Positions 10,119 to 39,755 are shown, counted from the stretch's first letter. The stretch: 61,000 bases of DNA from Tubiluchus corallicola (GCA_030141605.1 JAQGDQ010000368.1:40001-101000); one strand, 5' to 3'. Notes: generated from the sequence alone by a model not told the origin. Translations and numbers: made by a program.

Positions 10119-12075
10119 AGAAAGAAGAAGTACAACGGAAGAACATTAGCCAAATAGGCTATTCGTACCGACTAAAATACACTATGCTAAAAATTTTATT
10201 AGACATACAATATTAGTCAAATTGGAAATAAAATCGAAAGATAAGAAAACAAAAGTGAAAATGGGGTATTCTGCAAAATACAAAATAAAATCATACAAGC
10301 AAGGATAAAACAAGACAGTCACAAATACGTGTAATAGAAATATTTAAAATGGTGTGCAGCATCACTTAATTCTGTGAATATGAAAAGATTATATGGGGAT
10401 GAAACGATCAGAAAACACAAAAACTGGTTCACTAAAACAATGAAGGTACAAGGTACTTAAAACTAATTAACACAAACTATGTAGCGCAAACTGATTATGT
10501 CCCTGCTCCATTTGTCTCAAGAACTCATTATAGTTAGTGGATATGCCCAAATGACTGGGAAATTCATTCCAAATTTTAGAAGCTAAATATCGAAAACTTT
10601 TTTCCAAAAGATTTTTTAAAGGGCTTCTTTTTGCACTCACCAGTGGATTATTACTCGTGATAACTTGTAGGAACTGTATTTAGTATACATTCATGTTTAG
10701 CAAATGTTGGTGCCAAAGCATTGTTTCAAAACCCCATATGGTGACATTTAATCTCATATAAATTAAGATTACCGGTAAAGATGTTTCATGTCTGAACTAG
10801 ATAATTCCCACCCACTATAGTTGGTCTAACTCGACTAAATTTGGCAACTGAAATCACTAAAGCTTGAAACGTCAGTACAAATGGACGAGAATGAGAGCTT
10901 CCATCTGATTCGTAAAATGGATTTGATGAGATTTCGGGTTAAAAATTGTACACTATTTCTGAAAGAGATCTTCACTGTCATTAAAAAAACACACAATACT
11001 TTCTTATGAACTTAAAGCTCAGATTTTGTTTGTAGACTGTTCCTTTCATTAAAGCCAACCAGCTTTTGTTCTGTTGCCTATCTGCGGACTTATCGAGACG
11101 AAATTTGTTAGTGGCAGAAGTTTCTAGTACTACTGATTGTTATACATTAAAAAAATTTTCGCTGCTTATTCGTTTCTACTCTATTATGGTTGTTTAATTT
11201 TGCGATTAACGAACACATGATAACTGAATAGCTTTTGTGTAAATATAGGTCGGCCACACAACCAAAAGTTACGGAAAATTCGTTTTTTGTGATTTTTTAG
11301 AGTGACGAAAGATGAAAAAAGGAGAGATGTAGACTGAATTCCAAAAATTTTGCCCTGGTAACTCCGCGTAAACCCAAAGTGCATTTTTTGTCGATATAAG
11401 TGTATGAAATCAAAGCTGCTCTACTTGTTCATGTTGTATGTCTATATTAAACAAATGAAGATGCTATCAATTAGTGATAACATTAACATAATAGAGGAAC
11501 ATGAAGTCTACTACATTAAAACATTATAATACGGCCTATATACGTTACAGTATTAGATTGATTGATTGATCGTCTATTGACTAAAAAGAATTATTTAATA
11601 CAGGCCGAACAGTATCATAATAAAAACGTTTTTAGTTCAGTGTACACTTAAACAGAATACAAGGCAGGGTTAATGCACATAGCCCACAGGCTGAATATCA
11701 CAAACACAACTTAAAATGTTGTAACAAAATATCGGAAAAATCTTTTCAATGCTAAGTAGGATTTATATTATTAATAATACTCCTTTCGCATTGTATTTTA
11801 TTGAAACAAAAAAAAAACTCATTTTATACTTTGCAAATCTTAAACATGGGCCACTATACTTAAGGTCGTATTTGCTAATTCAACAGATTTAAACCTTCTG
11901 ACATTGAAAGACATACTGAATGAGTGATTTAACATCTGTCCTATGGAAAATATCTGCCATCGAGGCGGCATTAACTTGCAAAAATTTATTTGAGTCTTTG
12001 ATCATTGTTGTTTTGGGGCAAACACACTAGATATGTTCTTCATCGTGTACTGCATTTCAATTCCATTTGCATATT
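10119..12075. other. AT-rich intergenic DNA
   Basis: The first few hundred bases may be the untranslated tail of the LINE fragment. The rest shows no gene or RNA. The frame at 11184-11384 (-) has no domain. Confidence 0.35.
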
Positions 12076-12076
12076 A

Positions 12077-12218
<142 letters not shown>

Positions 12219-13328
12219 ATATTAATCTATATTTGTATATATTAGTATCGAGAAATGATTTATGAAACTGAGCGACCAGAGATTACATTTGAATGAACAA
12301 ACATACCACATGATACATTAACAAAAGTATGCAGTAAACAGAGTATACAGAGGCTGGCGATCATCATCAATAAGGAGCTTCGGAGGTAACATACTGTAGG
12401 TAAACCAGACTATGTTAACGCTAACTCGATGCAAAATAGTTAGTCCAAAGCTTATGTAGAGTAAAAATCGTCTAGGAAATTACCGAGGAATGAAAACTTA
12501 TGTGGCCTATTCAGGTACAATTAACAAAAACGGTATAATAATGCGGCCTAAATGCGCTTCATTCATAGGAAGCGACTGTGTCCTATGATAGGCCTGAAGC
12601 ATAACAAGACTCGTTTGCTTAGCGGACTTAGGCAACCAGGTTGTTAAGGAATAAAGACATCGTTTCCTCGAAATTATGCCATACAAGCATATTTCTCCAC
12701 TTATTTTAAGCATTCGCATTGAAAACATTAGGTTATTTTTTCATTCCATGTGTGCTAATAAAACTACACATTATCAATATGAAAAAATTCCACAGCCAAA
12801 CGTAGCCAAAGAAACTTTGGAACTCATTACTGGCACCAATAAAACAAAGCAGCTTTTTCTTATCATTTAACTCTACATTACAAAAAAGTTTTGAAGATCC
12901 GCTATACGAACATGATGATATTCATTGCAAGTTATGATTTAATTTATCTTAATCTTTACTGGATGTTATGATATACGAGAGAAAGCCAGACAGACAGATG
13001 GCGCCCATTATATATATATAATTTATATTCTCCTCTACCAGAGAAGTAACCAAAGACAGTGAAGCTGTACGACAAAACAGACTGTTCAGAAGCCATTTTC
13101 GCTGTGGTCCCACCATTCATTTGTTAATCAAGCTTGGTGTTGCTTAAACATTTTTGCACACAGCTATCGTAATACATGTACATCACACATGACCTAAGTT
13201 TTTAAAATTTAAATCTAAAATACAGCGTACTGGTCTCTTTCAATTCTTCTTAGTCTTCTGTATGTTGGCTTTGTGTTTTAATTAAGCAGAATCTTTTTGA
13301 TTTACCCATGGTTTTTATTTATTTATTC
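12219..13328. other. Intergenic DNA, nothing recognised
   Basis: Short frames at 12507-12728 (-) and 12676-12870 (+) overlap on opposite strands and have no recognisable domain or splice context. Confidence 0.35.
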
Positions 13329-13370
<42 letters not shown>

Positions 13371-13428
13371 GTTGTTGTTGTTATTATTATTATTATTATT
13401 ATTATTGTTATTATTATTATTTTTTTTA
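13329..13428. repeat. (TTA)n microsatellite with TTG interruptions
   Basis: About 100 bases of TTA with a block of TTG near the middle. Poly-Leu and poly-Ile frames here are artefacts. Confidence 0.95.
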
Positions 13429-13439
13429 CGCCTTTTTAT

Positions 13440-13975
13440 TTTGCTAATAACTCGCGCACGCACAGGGTTAGGGTCATTAAACTCACAGGATACACTCCTA
13501 AAATAAGGGGATTTATGTTTATATGTGACCCCACCCTTGGGTCAAAGGTCATTGCGCGGACGGGGTTTTTGCTTTTTCATTAGGCTTTATCTCCTTTTTG
13601 AGCTAGGGCCAAAATTTCTAGTGTGTGGCTAGGTCTGGTCAAGATGTTGTGCATGACTGAACATGGGCCATTTTCTGGGGGACGAAAGCAGAAATCGGGG
13701 GGGGGGGGGTTTCGGAAACATTAATGCTTCCACTGTCGAGTAACAGTGACTTGTAGTATATCAAATGAAATGTTCTGATGAGATGAAGAGATGAATTGAA
13801 TGGTATATGTAATAGATTGGTTGACCCATGGCCCCACTAGGGGGCAAAAACCGAAACGATGGCTTGTAGTATGTGAAATGCATTGTCTTGATGAGGCGAA
13901 TCGAGTAGTTTAAGTAATGCCCACATTGGTTGACCCCTGACGTCGCCAGTGGGAAAAAACTGAAATTGAGGGTCT
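13440..13975 (+). repeat. GC-richer dispersed repeat with two ~110-bp tandem units
   Basis: Two aligned units start at 13747 (GTGACTTGTAGTATATCAAA) and 13861 (GGCTTGTAGTATGTGAAA). Each ends in TTGGTTGACCC, then a CCAC/CGCC-AGT/AGGGGG block, then AAAAACYGAAA. The preceding 200 bases look like a more diverged relative. A run of about 12 G at 13698 follows AAATC. The composition differs sharply from the flanks, suggesting a transposon untranslated region or satellite-like repeat. No protein recognised. Confidence 0.5.
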
Positions 13976-14754
13976 GGGAGATACTATTGATGGTAAAATT
14001 AATTATCTTGTATCTTTCTGAAACTCGTATTAACTTGTGAAGAAATTACATGTGTGACAACGTTGAGTGCTTGCTTACAAAGAAAAAGAACAGAATACTT
14101 AGATAATAATTAGAGTGGCGACTGGTCACCTGTCAAAAGATCAAACCTGACTGCTGTGACAATTCTGAAACTACAGATTTCCACCTCTGTCACAGCAGAT
14201 TGAGTTTGAAATTGTACATCATTGTAAAAAGCTTTTTATGCGCTTACTAAATACTAATGCATTATAAGAGAATAATATTAAGCAGTGTGTGCTGTAATAA
14301 TGCGAGTGCCTCAATTACCAGTCACACTTTATTTTCTTGCCCAAGAAAGCCGAACGACAGAAAAACATCAATGCCAATCAGCATAACCATACTAGTTGAT
14401 GAAACCAGTGGTCGAAGTGTTTTTATCTAATATGACAAAGAGGCCACCCAAAAAATTATTTTAGTAAGATAAATTCATTACATTGACAATGATGAAGTAA
14501 TTCCTAAATAAAAATGTTTTTTGTGATAACAAGAAACTTCAGCATTGTATCCAGAAGTTCTTGAACGCTGTAACAAAGCTATACGTTAAATAATTAGTCT
14601 CATCTATGTCATCATTCAAGCATTTGAAAAAAAGTTTGCAAAACCTGTAAATGAATGACTGCCTACTTTCCGAAATTCTTCGAGTAATAATTAATCATCA
14701 TTATAATATTTTAATTTTTAGAATGATGACTTTGTAACTCGCATTACCTGAGTG
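13976..14754. other. Upstream flank of ODAD4
   Basis: AT-rich unique sequence; no gene, RNA or repeat recognised. Confidence 0.35.
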
Positions 14755-14853
14755 GTTGTCATGGACATGTGACACAGTGTAGTCGTGCAGGAATCTAGCG
14801 AGGCCGGTGCGCCGCGTCTTGAAAAGAGTTCGTTTACGGTTGCTAAGGTCAAC
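14755..14853 (+). promoter_or_regulatory. ODAD4 promoter with forkhead core and X-box-like sites
   Basis: GTTTAC (14832-14837) is the complement of the FOXJ1-type core GTAAAC. Directly next to it, GTTGCTAAGGTCAAC (14839-14853) is an imperfect inverted repeat resembling the RFX X-box (GTTGCC-AT-GGCAAC type), with one extra base in the right half. A second X-box-like left half, GTTGTCATGG, is at 14755-14764. Motile-cilium genes are typically driven by FOXJ1 plus RFX, and these lie 63-161 bases before the ODAD4 ATG. Motif matches are by eye. Confidence 0.45.
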
Positions 14854-14915
14854 GAAATTGTCGTTCATTAAACTTTTACTAGTTCACGAAATTGCAACAT
14901 TTTTGAAACACAAAA

Positions 14916-17186
14916 ATGTCTAGCGACGAAGAAGAAGAAAGACCGAAATGTTCGTTTGCTGTCTACCTCGCAGAAGGGGAGGCGCTGTATAGCAAGGGAC
15001 TATACAAGAAGGCTATTGAAAGCTTCAATTATGCATTAGATATAGAACATGATGAGAAAACTGCCTTGGTTGCAAGATCTAAATGCTACTATATGGTATA
15101 TGTAAAGACCTTTTCAGCTATAAGATGAACATGTCTGCCCACGTAACAAAAAATTTAATATAATTTACTAATTACAGACTCAAAGTAATTAAACCACCTA
15201 GTATAAACTCTAGTTTAAGTGTAAAGCATGTACGTGTGGAATGCAAAATTCATTATTCAGAATTTTTGAAGCTAGTTACTGTAAAATGCGATTTATTTCT
15301 ACATTTTACAGCTTGGTGGACTAGAAACTGCTTTAAAGGATGCAGAACTTGCCCTAACTATTGATAGAAATGATCCTCATGCGTTGTACCAAAAAGCTCA
15401 GTGTCTTTATACAATGGGAAACTTTGAATTTGCTTTAGTGTATTACCACCGTGGGAGTAAAATACGACCAGAACAAGAGCGATATCGGCTTGGAATACAG
15501 AAATCACAAGAAGCTATCATTAATTGCATTGGAAATCCGAGTGCTTGGCGATTACAAATCTTAGACATACCACGTAAAGAACAAGAAAGGAAAAGCTTTT
15601 CGTTTTCACAGCAAAAACCAAACAAACGATCTCAGGAACACCAGAGAATGAAGAGTGAAAGAACGAGCAAGAAACTTTTAGGACCTTTGTATCAAGAAAA
15701 ATCATATTTAGAACAGATGAAGAAAATGGGAAGTCTGAAAAGATGTAAAACGCAACCTATTGAAACCGTACAGAATCTAATTGAGCAAGGACTAAATTAC
15801 TTGCAGACGCGCAGTGAATTTTGGCGACAGCAAAAACCATTGTATGCTGAAGAGTATGAGAAAAGGCTTGCACAAGAAAAGGTTGTAACAACACGTTCAC
15901 AGAATTTGAACAGGGCAGTGAAGAACATTTTGCATTCACTTGAAATGATAGACTATGCTCAAGAATCTGGTAATTATGAAGAGAGCTTGAAAATGGCTAA
16001 AGAGACAGTTGAAGCACTGAAACACATGCCAGAAAAGCCATACTTCAACAAAAAAGAGGTACTTGGGACACTATACGGTTACATGGGAAATGCATGTTTG
16101 GAGCTTGGACAGGAAAGACGTGCTCTTCAATACCATAAAAAAGACCTGGCTTTAGCAGAGCGCCACTATTTAGAAGAGGGGTTGTCAAGGGCGCTGGATA
16201 ATTTAGGGCGTGTGTATGCCAAATGTGGCATGTTCGATGAAGCTATACATCTGTGGGAGAGAAAAATACCAAAAGCACAATCGGATTGTGAGAAAGCATG
16301 GTTATATCATGAGTGTGGTCGATGCTATCTTGAGATGGGAGAACTCCAAGAAGCTCTTTTTCATGGTGAAAAAGCAATGGAGTCAGCTGTACGAGGCGAT
16401 GACGAAGTCTGGGCGATGAATGCTAGTGTTCTAATTGGACAGTCACTTGTAGAACTGAGAGATTATGTACATGCAGCTGAATATCTTGAACGGGCCTTGG
16501 ACGTGGCACAGCGTAATCATGACGATAAAGCATCTGAAGCCATAAGGGATGTGTTGGATGATGTTAATAAGCGAATAGAGGAACATCCAATAGAAAAACC
16601 AGGTACTGGTTCTGATGAATCTGAAGGTTAGTTGAATGATTTCAGTTTTTAGTGATACTTGAATTTGTTGATGTTTCACATTTGAATTTTTTTACTAAAT
16701 CATTTTGTTGAATCTATGGGCAGTAGACTTTGGCCTAAAACAAAGATATGGGTTGTTTGTCATTCATAAACATAGAATGTCCTACTGTTATAAGTTGTTA
16801 TGACTAGTAACATTTATGTTTATCACAGATTTTGCAATGAATTACCTACTAATTGAAAATAAAAATTGTCTTATTAGTCCTTGCGAGCTGTAAGGTACTT
16901 TTAGTGTCAGTTTTAAAAGCCTGCCGGCTCTCGACAAAGTAAAATCAGTAACTGTACCTGTGTTGTTATAGATATGAAAGTAAAGGATGACAAGACTGTG
17001 CCCACGACAGAAACAAACGTCCAAGAAAAGAATGAGGAGCTTGTTGGGTTAGGTACAGACACAATTGAAGCTGCTGTGCAAGACGTTACAAGGGAACCTG
17101 TAGAAACTACTAATGCTATTGTATGTAACATAGACACTAAAGAAATTCTACAAGATGATGCAAAGCCAGATGATAGTAATAAATGA
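14916..17186 (+). CDS. ODAD4: ODAD4 / TTC25, outer dynein arm docking complex subunit 4
   Basis: Exons: 14916-15095 (60 codons, donor ATG/GTATAT, phase 0), 15312-16626 (acceptor TTTTACAG) and probably 16972-17186, giving 569 residues. If the last intron is retained, a stop at 16629-16631 gives 499 residues. The N-terminal region (about 12-116) has three tetratricopeptide units, including YLAEGEALYSKGLYKKAI and ALYQKAQCLYTMGNFEFALV. A basic linker (about 140-300) contains the WRQQKP motif. Residues about 310-470 form a second array (LYGYMGNACLELGQ, SRALDNLGRVYAKCG, WLYHECGRCYLEMGEL, VLIGQSLVELRDY). This order and these motifs match the ODAD4 family, which helps dock outer dynein arms on axonemal doublet microtubules in motile cilia. 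The human protein is longer at the acidic, poorly conserved C-terminus. Confidence 0.93.
16972..17186 (+). CDS. ODAD4: ODAD4 probable third exon (acidic C-terminal tail)
   Basis: The second exon ends at GAAG, followed by a fair donor (GTTAGT at 16627). TGTTGTTATAG at 16961-16971 is a good acceptor. Joining them (phase 1) turns the Gly codon before the stop into Asp and continues in frame for 70 more codons to TGA at 17184-17186. The tail is rich in Glu, Asp, Thr and Lys and carries no domain, as expected for ODAD4 C-termini. AATAAA follows 28 bases after the stop, which supports a true terminal exon. Confidence 0.72.
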
Positions 17187-17213
17187 AATGCTTCACTGAT
17201 GGTGGACTTGAAA

Positions 17214-17219
17214 AATAAA
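17214..17219 (+). terminator. Polyadenylation signal of ODAD4
   Basis: AATAAA 28 bases after the stop of the third exon; none lies just after the earlier in-frame stop at 16631. Its position favours the three-exon model. Confidence 0.55.
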
Positions 17220-18349
17220 CAGTTGCTGATTGTTACTAAGGGTTATTAGTATTAGCATGATTATGGCTCGACTTTTTATTTGTATATATAAGAAATACTC
17301 ATACTCAAGGTATTTTTGTAATGGAGGTTAAAAATATTAGTAGTTAATTAAGAAATGTGAATGAGGTAAAATGTTAATAACTCATTGCACCATTTTTTTC
17401 AAAATTCCTTGTTTTTTTAATGTGTTGTTGACATTATTATTTCTTTGTTTTGTTGCATTTTTAATACATAGCAGTAGTATTAAGAAATCATTGCTTGGAT
17501 AAAAAATATTCAATAAGCGATTCAGCGGGTCACTTCAAGAAAAAGGCATGGTTGTTTTTTATTGCCTTCTAGATTGGCATCATGTTCCATGTCATTGGGT
17601 CAGTTTTACATTGTCCCTAGCTGCCTGGTTGCCAATTTGTATAGTGTATTTGGTATACAGGTGACTCACCACTTTGGGACCTGAGTTGAATTGTAATCAT
17701 AGAAAAACTGTATGCTATTGTTTCTAATAATAGACTATGTTTGTATGTGCTTAAACAGGATGCCGGCGGGGCTGGGCCTTCTAGTCATTGGGTCATTAGT
17801 TCACTGGGCCCAGATGACATAAAGCTGACCAGTTTCTATGTCTAGTTCTCTTCTGCACAAATATTCTAGCTGGTAAATTGGTAGCTAGCTCTTGGGAATT
17901 ATTAGCTTTTAAAACCACAGTGTACAGAGATACTATAGCGACATTTGAGAAGACATTTCTTCTCTCAGCATATTCCATATTGGTGACATTTTGTGAGATA
18001 TCAAAAGAATATGACATTACACGCATCGAAAGAAGAACATAGGAAATTTTTTTAAATTGCTGTAGATGTGTTTAAAAGTACCAGGAAAGCAAAGTCAGTT
18101 AAAGAAGTTAAAAGACAAAATATAAGATTTGTTTACCATCGCTCGTTTAACAGACAACATTAGCAACAACAGCCATTTAGTGATTTACGGTAAAGATGCA
18201 ACACAAAATAATGAGTAACATGTTGGGTGTATGCTGTGGCGTTGACAGCCGCTAGTATTGCATTTAAGACTGCATGGTTGTAGTCTGAAATCTATATAGT
18301 CATTCACCTAACCCAGGATTTTGATTGGCAAGTTCTCTTAGTATTTTGC
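17220..18349. other. Intergenic DNA between ODAD4 and NKX6
   Basis: Unique AT-rich sequence. The frame at 17796-18026 (-) has no domain. Nothing else recognised. Confidence 0.35.
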
Positions 18350-19170
18350 GCTATTCCTGAATCTTCTTGTAAATCACTGAAGACGCACATCTATGTTTAT
18401 CCGCGTAGCTGGTCAACTTGTCTTGCATTTGTGTATTTTCTCGCTACATATTGTGATTATGCTGCATCAGTAATTTGAAAACATTGGTCTCACTCGCACC
18501 ACCTTTAGCTTTTCTCCTGAATCGTGTTCCATCTTTCTACCATATGTGTTTCCACTGATTGCATTTAATGCTGTTTAAACACAATAAAGCCAGCGGCTGT
18601 TTAGACAAGAAAGATAACGTTGCTGGCAAAATAAACTATATTCGCCAAAACGACAAAAATGTTTCAATAGTCCCTGTCGGAACACATACACGCCTGTGTA
18701 TAAAAGCGCTTAAAAACAGGCATACTCTAAATTAAAATGCATTTAATTTGTTGCTGGTGGGGCTTATGGGAGACAGATAATGGAACATTTATGCAGGAGT
18801 AAACTGTAACAGCTATAAATGGCTCGCGTACGCGTGGGAGAAAGCTATATCATTTAAATTAATTATCATTTTCGGTATTTTACAGCGGTTGATTTTTGCT
18901 TTTACTTTGAATTAAGTAATTAGGTAATTGTCTAACATGGAGCTGCAGGAATCGTCTACACATCATTAAATCCATTGCCTGAATTACGATAAATGAAGCG
19001 TGTTCAATAAACTCAATCATGGATGTGTATAACTGTCAGCTATATACGCCAAGATGCTGCAGTGCAAAACACAAGTGATTTAATTCATTAAGCGGCGAGA
19101 ATTCCGAACTTGTAGCAACAACTGTTTTCGTAGGATGCAAAGGTTGTAGCCAGCTGAATTACCTTGATGT
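18350..19170. promoter_or_regulatory. Candidate NKX6 upstream enhancer segment
   Basis: A repeat-free, evenly composed block 3.1-4 kb upstream of NKX6. It has clustered homeodomain-type cores (AATTAATTATCATTTTCGG near 18856, AATTAAGTAATTAGGTAATTG near 18910, TGATTTAATTCATTAAG near 19075), a TTTATCCGCG and CAGCTG boxes. No open frame with coding character. Function is inferred only from texture and position. Confidence 0.3.
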
Positions 19171-20097
19171 TTAGTCTGTATGCATTTGAAAGGCCCTGTG
19201 CCAATATAGCATGATTTAAAATGAGTGCATAAGTTTCATAAGTTTATTTATTTCCACGCTGCATTTTTGCAGTCATCATTAAAATACAGATAATTATCCA
19301 CTATAGTAAATATAAATACAAATGCAATATAGTCCAGAAATTCCAAGAAATAGTCTTTAGCAGCTAGCATATACACGTGCAAAGTTACATTGCAGAATAA
19401 TTTTGATGCATACAGATTGAGCCTAAAAGCATAGCTTGACAAGCCAAACTGTACGAGGAAATCTTCAAGAAATGATTGATAATTGAAATAATGACAATAT
19501 ATACATAGATGTGGGGGGGGGGGGAGTAGTGAATGAAAGAAGAAATGGAGCGAGAAATAAGAAAAACTGTGATCATGATTACAAGGTGTTCAGTAACCTG
19601 TTGAACATAGTCACGTTTTAAGATTACACTGGAAAAACAATGCAGGTGATTACCATTATCAAACTGTGTTACATTCATTATTTTTGAAATATTTCTTTTT
19701 TGACGGTTTTTTAAAAGTTGAAAGGGAGTGAGTGCATTTTGAATTGCGCCTTTCTCTATTCCATAGGACCGCTCCCATATAGCTAATGACACGTGATATA
19801 CACCATAGATTTGATGCACAAACTTTACATTTGAGAAGAATACTAATTTCGCGTGGAATTATACTATGTATTTAAAGCTATTCAAAAAATGATATGCATC
19901 ACACTAAAAAGTACAATTTTAGGCTAGACATTGAAGTGAAAACAGTGCAAAGGAAAAATAATTATTGTAAGAATGATAAGTTTCTGTATTTGGCAGATGT
20001 GGTATAAAATAGCATATTCAAAGCTGTTTATTTCCATTACGAAATAGACGTTGCAGCATACAGTACAAAAATTGAAACAGTAGTGTAATGTTTATGG
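19171..20097. other. Intergenic DNA
   Basis: A run of about 13 G at 19512 and an overlapping 144-codon AT-rich frame at 19385-19819 (-) without domain or homology that could be recognised. Confidence 0.35.
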
Positions 20098-20189
20098 CGC
20101 GTTCAGACGTAAGACTTCTCTCGCAACTTGTTGCGCAACAGAGAGAAGCTGCGTAACAAGTTGCGAGAGAAGTCTTACGTCTGAACGCG
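20098..20189. repeat. 35-bp perfect inverted repeat with 22-nt spacer
   Basis: Arms at 20098-20132 and 20155-20189 are exact reverse complements, beginning CGCGTTCAGACGTAAG and ending CAACTTGTT on the left. The spacer contains the smaller palindrome GTTGCGCAAC. The shape fits a short foldback MITE. If transcribed it would give a hairpin of small-RNA-precursor size. The minus-strand frame at 20092-20403 crosses it and is not considered a gene. Confidence 0.9.
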
Positions 20190-21174
20190 TCATTATCGTT
20201 GTGAATGGACAGGTATCATTAATGTCTGTTGGATCGCACCATTGGCGTACTCTTGATCGATGTGGACATGGCTTGACCACGTGAACATAAATATTACTGC
20301 GTTGCGATCTTTGCTTATGTAGAGAGGATACTTCCTGTCCTGGAGCTAAAGGTTTTCTATTTCCACCCGTGCATGACGATATAGATGAAAGTCTTTGAAG
20401 CAAGAGCTTTTATTTTTAATTCGCCTGATCTGTTTAAAATGTAACTGATACGATATTAGTAAACCATTTCTGTAACCGTAAGCCTATGAAACAGCAAGGT
20501 ATATAGCACATCTTAAAAATAAACAAATGTTTGTTTGGTTGGTTTTAGAGTAAATTGGGCTTATAGTTTTTACATTTTCGTTTTAATCTTTCAGCCAACT
20601 TTGCTTACTTTTGTACTTTACATGAGCCTTTCATTAAGCTATATATATATACATGTATGTATGTATATATATATATCAATAAAAATACTTTCAGTATATT
20701 TTAATACGGTATTACTACTCGACCAATGAATGAAGATAGAGATAATGTAATAATGTGTATAATGTAAATTGGAAGTGTTTTGTTTTGTTAAGTGTCAACA
20801 ATACATGCATGAGTAGAAAGAAGCAATAGTTTTTTATAGACGCTCAGTTGTAAGTGGAAAGAGAAGTAGGTCTAGTGTTCAAGCGCAAGCAGTAAAACAC
20901 TGATGTGTAATAATCTAGATATATTTATTTGAAATGGTAGCTGTAATTGTTGTACTGTGATAGAGGCATATTAAAAGAACTGTTCAGTTTTTGTGGTTTT
21001 CATATCAGTTCTTTGTCGTAAGACTTTCTGCTTGAGACAGTGCTAATATATATGTATCAAAAAATCACGAATTACTGGTAATGAGAGAATATTAGTTGTT
21101 TTTCTATAATTTATTTCTCTTTTATCAAAATTAAAGCCACGACGCTGCAACGTACACACAAACACATGCTAAAC

Positions 21175-21180
<6 letters not shown>
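20190..21180. other. Intergenic DNA with short TA/ATGT runs
   Basis: A small TATATATACATGTATGTATG tract at about 20640. No gene recognised. Confidence 0.35.
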
Positions 21181-21205
<25 letters not shown>

Positions 21206-21208
21206 CAA
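21181..21208. repeat. (AAC)n microsatellite
   Basis: About nine tandem ACA/AAC triplets. Confidence 0.9.
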
Positions 21209-21250
21209 AACTTAAAATAATTAAAAATTTTCAAGATACATAGAACTTTA

Positions 21251-21808
21251 AAGGAAAACTGGATGATTGTGTAAACCTTAGTTCGGAATAAAGAATGCTC
21301 TAAAATATTGAAAACTACAATCGTTTTTTAAATCAAAGCTTAGATTAAATAATAATAATCACCTCGGACACTCAAATTTCGTTAAACTTTCAGAGCTACG
21401 TCAGGCTCAGATTCTACTGAATCTACTAAGATTGACAATGGCGCCTTTTTGCCACATTCGCTTGGCCGACAAATAAAAGGCGGTACCGTGATAAGCATGT
21501 TCATGAACTGCAGTGTTCGTTTCTGACGTCATATGATGTAAAGCCCATTTTTCGTAACATCACGCGTTTAAGCAGTACTGTAACACTTATGCCAATGTGT
21601 TTGATGCGCAAGGGAAGATGCCTGCCATTGCACAAACTGTGATTAGTTTCTGACGTAAGCAATAGCTGTGTTCGGTTGACGTTAATTATCTTTCTAAGCC
21701 AATTATTCAAATATATGGAACAATTGTTAATTTTTATAGGCAAGAAAATGTAGATTTTGGACAGTAAATTAAAATGAGATGAGTCTATACAATCATTCGG
21801 TCTTCCTT
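21251..21808 (+). mobile_element. TA-flanked MITE, family A, copy upstream of NKX6
   Basis: Starts AAGGAAAACTGGATGATTG after TA (21249-21250). It ends with the near-complement CAATCATTCGGTCTTCCTT before TA (21809-21810), 558 bases in all. It aligns along its whole length with 40296-40854 in the same orientation, including the block GCCTTTTTGCCACATT and GAACTGCAGTGTTCGT. No transposase, so a non-autonomous Tc1/mariner-type element. The minus-strand frame 21501-21821 lies inside it. Confidence 0.78.
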
Positions 21809-22049
21809 TAAAATGGCTCACTTAACTATAGTTTAAATCAAAAGATATTCCACTGACCCTATGACAAAGTTCGACAAAACAGCATATATTTTTTGGCTTT
21901 TCATAACTGATCAGGAGACGTTATTAGTATTTTCATTCATGTCATAATTCAGTAATTTTGTTTCCCTGATCGTCATTTCAATGATTTTCTACTTACATAA
22001 CAATATTGTTTGTCCCCGCCGGCGTTACATAAGCTAAATTTAAGCAGCC

Positions 22050-22309
22050 AACCAACGCCGAGACTGCTTTATACGTGAACGTTGAACCAATGAGAGAGCG
22101 CAACGTCACTGGTGGGCTGAACGTCGTCTGCTATGAAAACGCTATGGCTTGATGATTGATGAGTTAGTTGCTGCAATCTTAAGTGAACAGTTATAATGGC
22201 AAGTAAAACGACTAGTGGCAGCCTGAAGCTAGTATGTAGAAACCTATTCTATGAGAGGCCTGTACTTAGATGTTAAGACTCACAGGTAGTGCGCGTTACT
22301 GATTTTACT
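22050..22309 (+). promoter_or_regulatory. NKX6 promoter and 5' leader region
   Basis: A locally GC-richer stretch with CCAAT at 22087-22091 (in GAACCAATGAGAGAGCG), a CRE-like AACGTCAC next to it, and an evenly composed leader. ACTCACAG at 22279-22286 could be an acceptor of an upstream non-coding exon. The transcription start is not determinable. Confidence 0.4.
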
Positions 22310-39716
<17,407 letters not shown>

Positions 39717-39749
39717 GTTTATCGCTTAGGCTTCTAAATTTATTTATTT

Positions 39750-39755
39750 AATAAA
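39750..39755 (+). terminator. Polyadenylation signal of NKX6
   Basis: AATAAA 34 bases after the NKX6 stop, overlapping further AATAAT copies. A very short 3' untranslated region would result; a longer one is equally possible. Confidence 0.45.
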
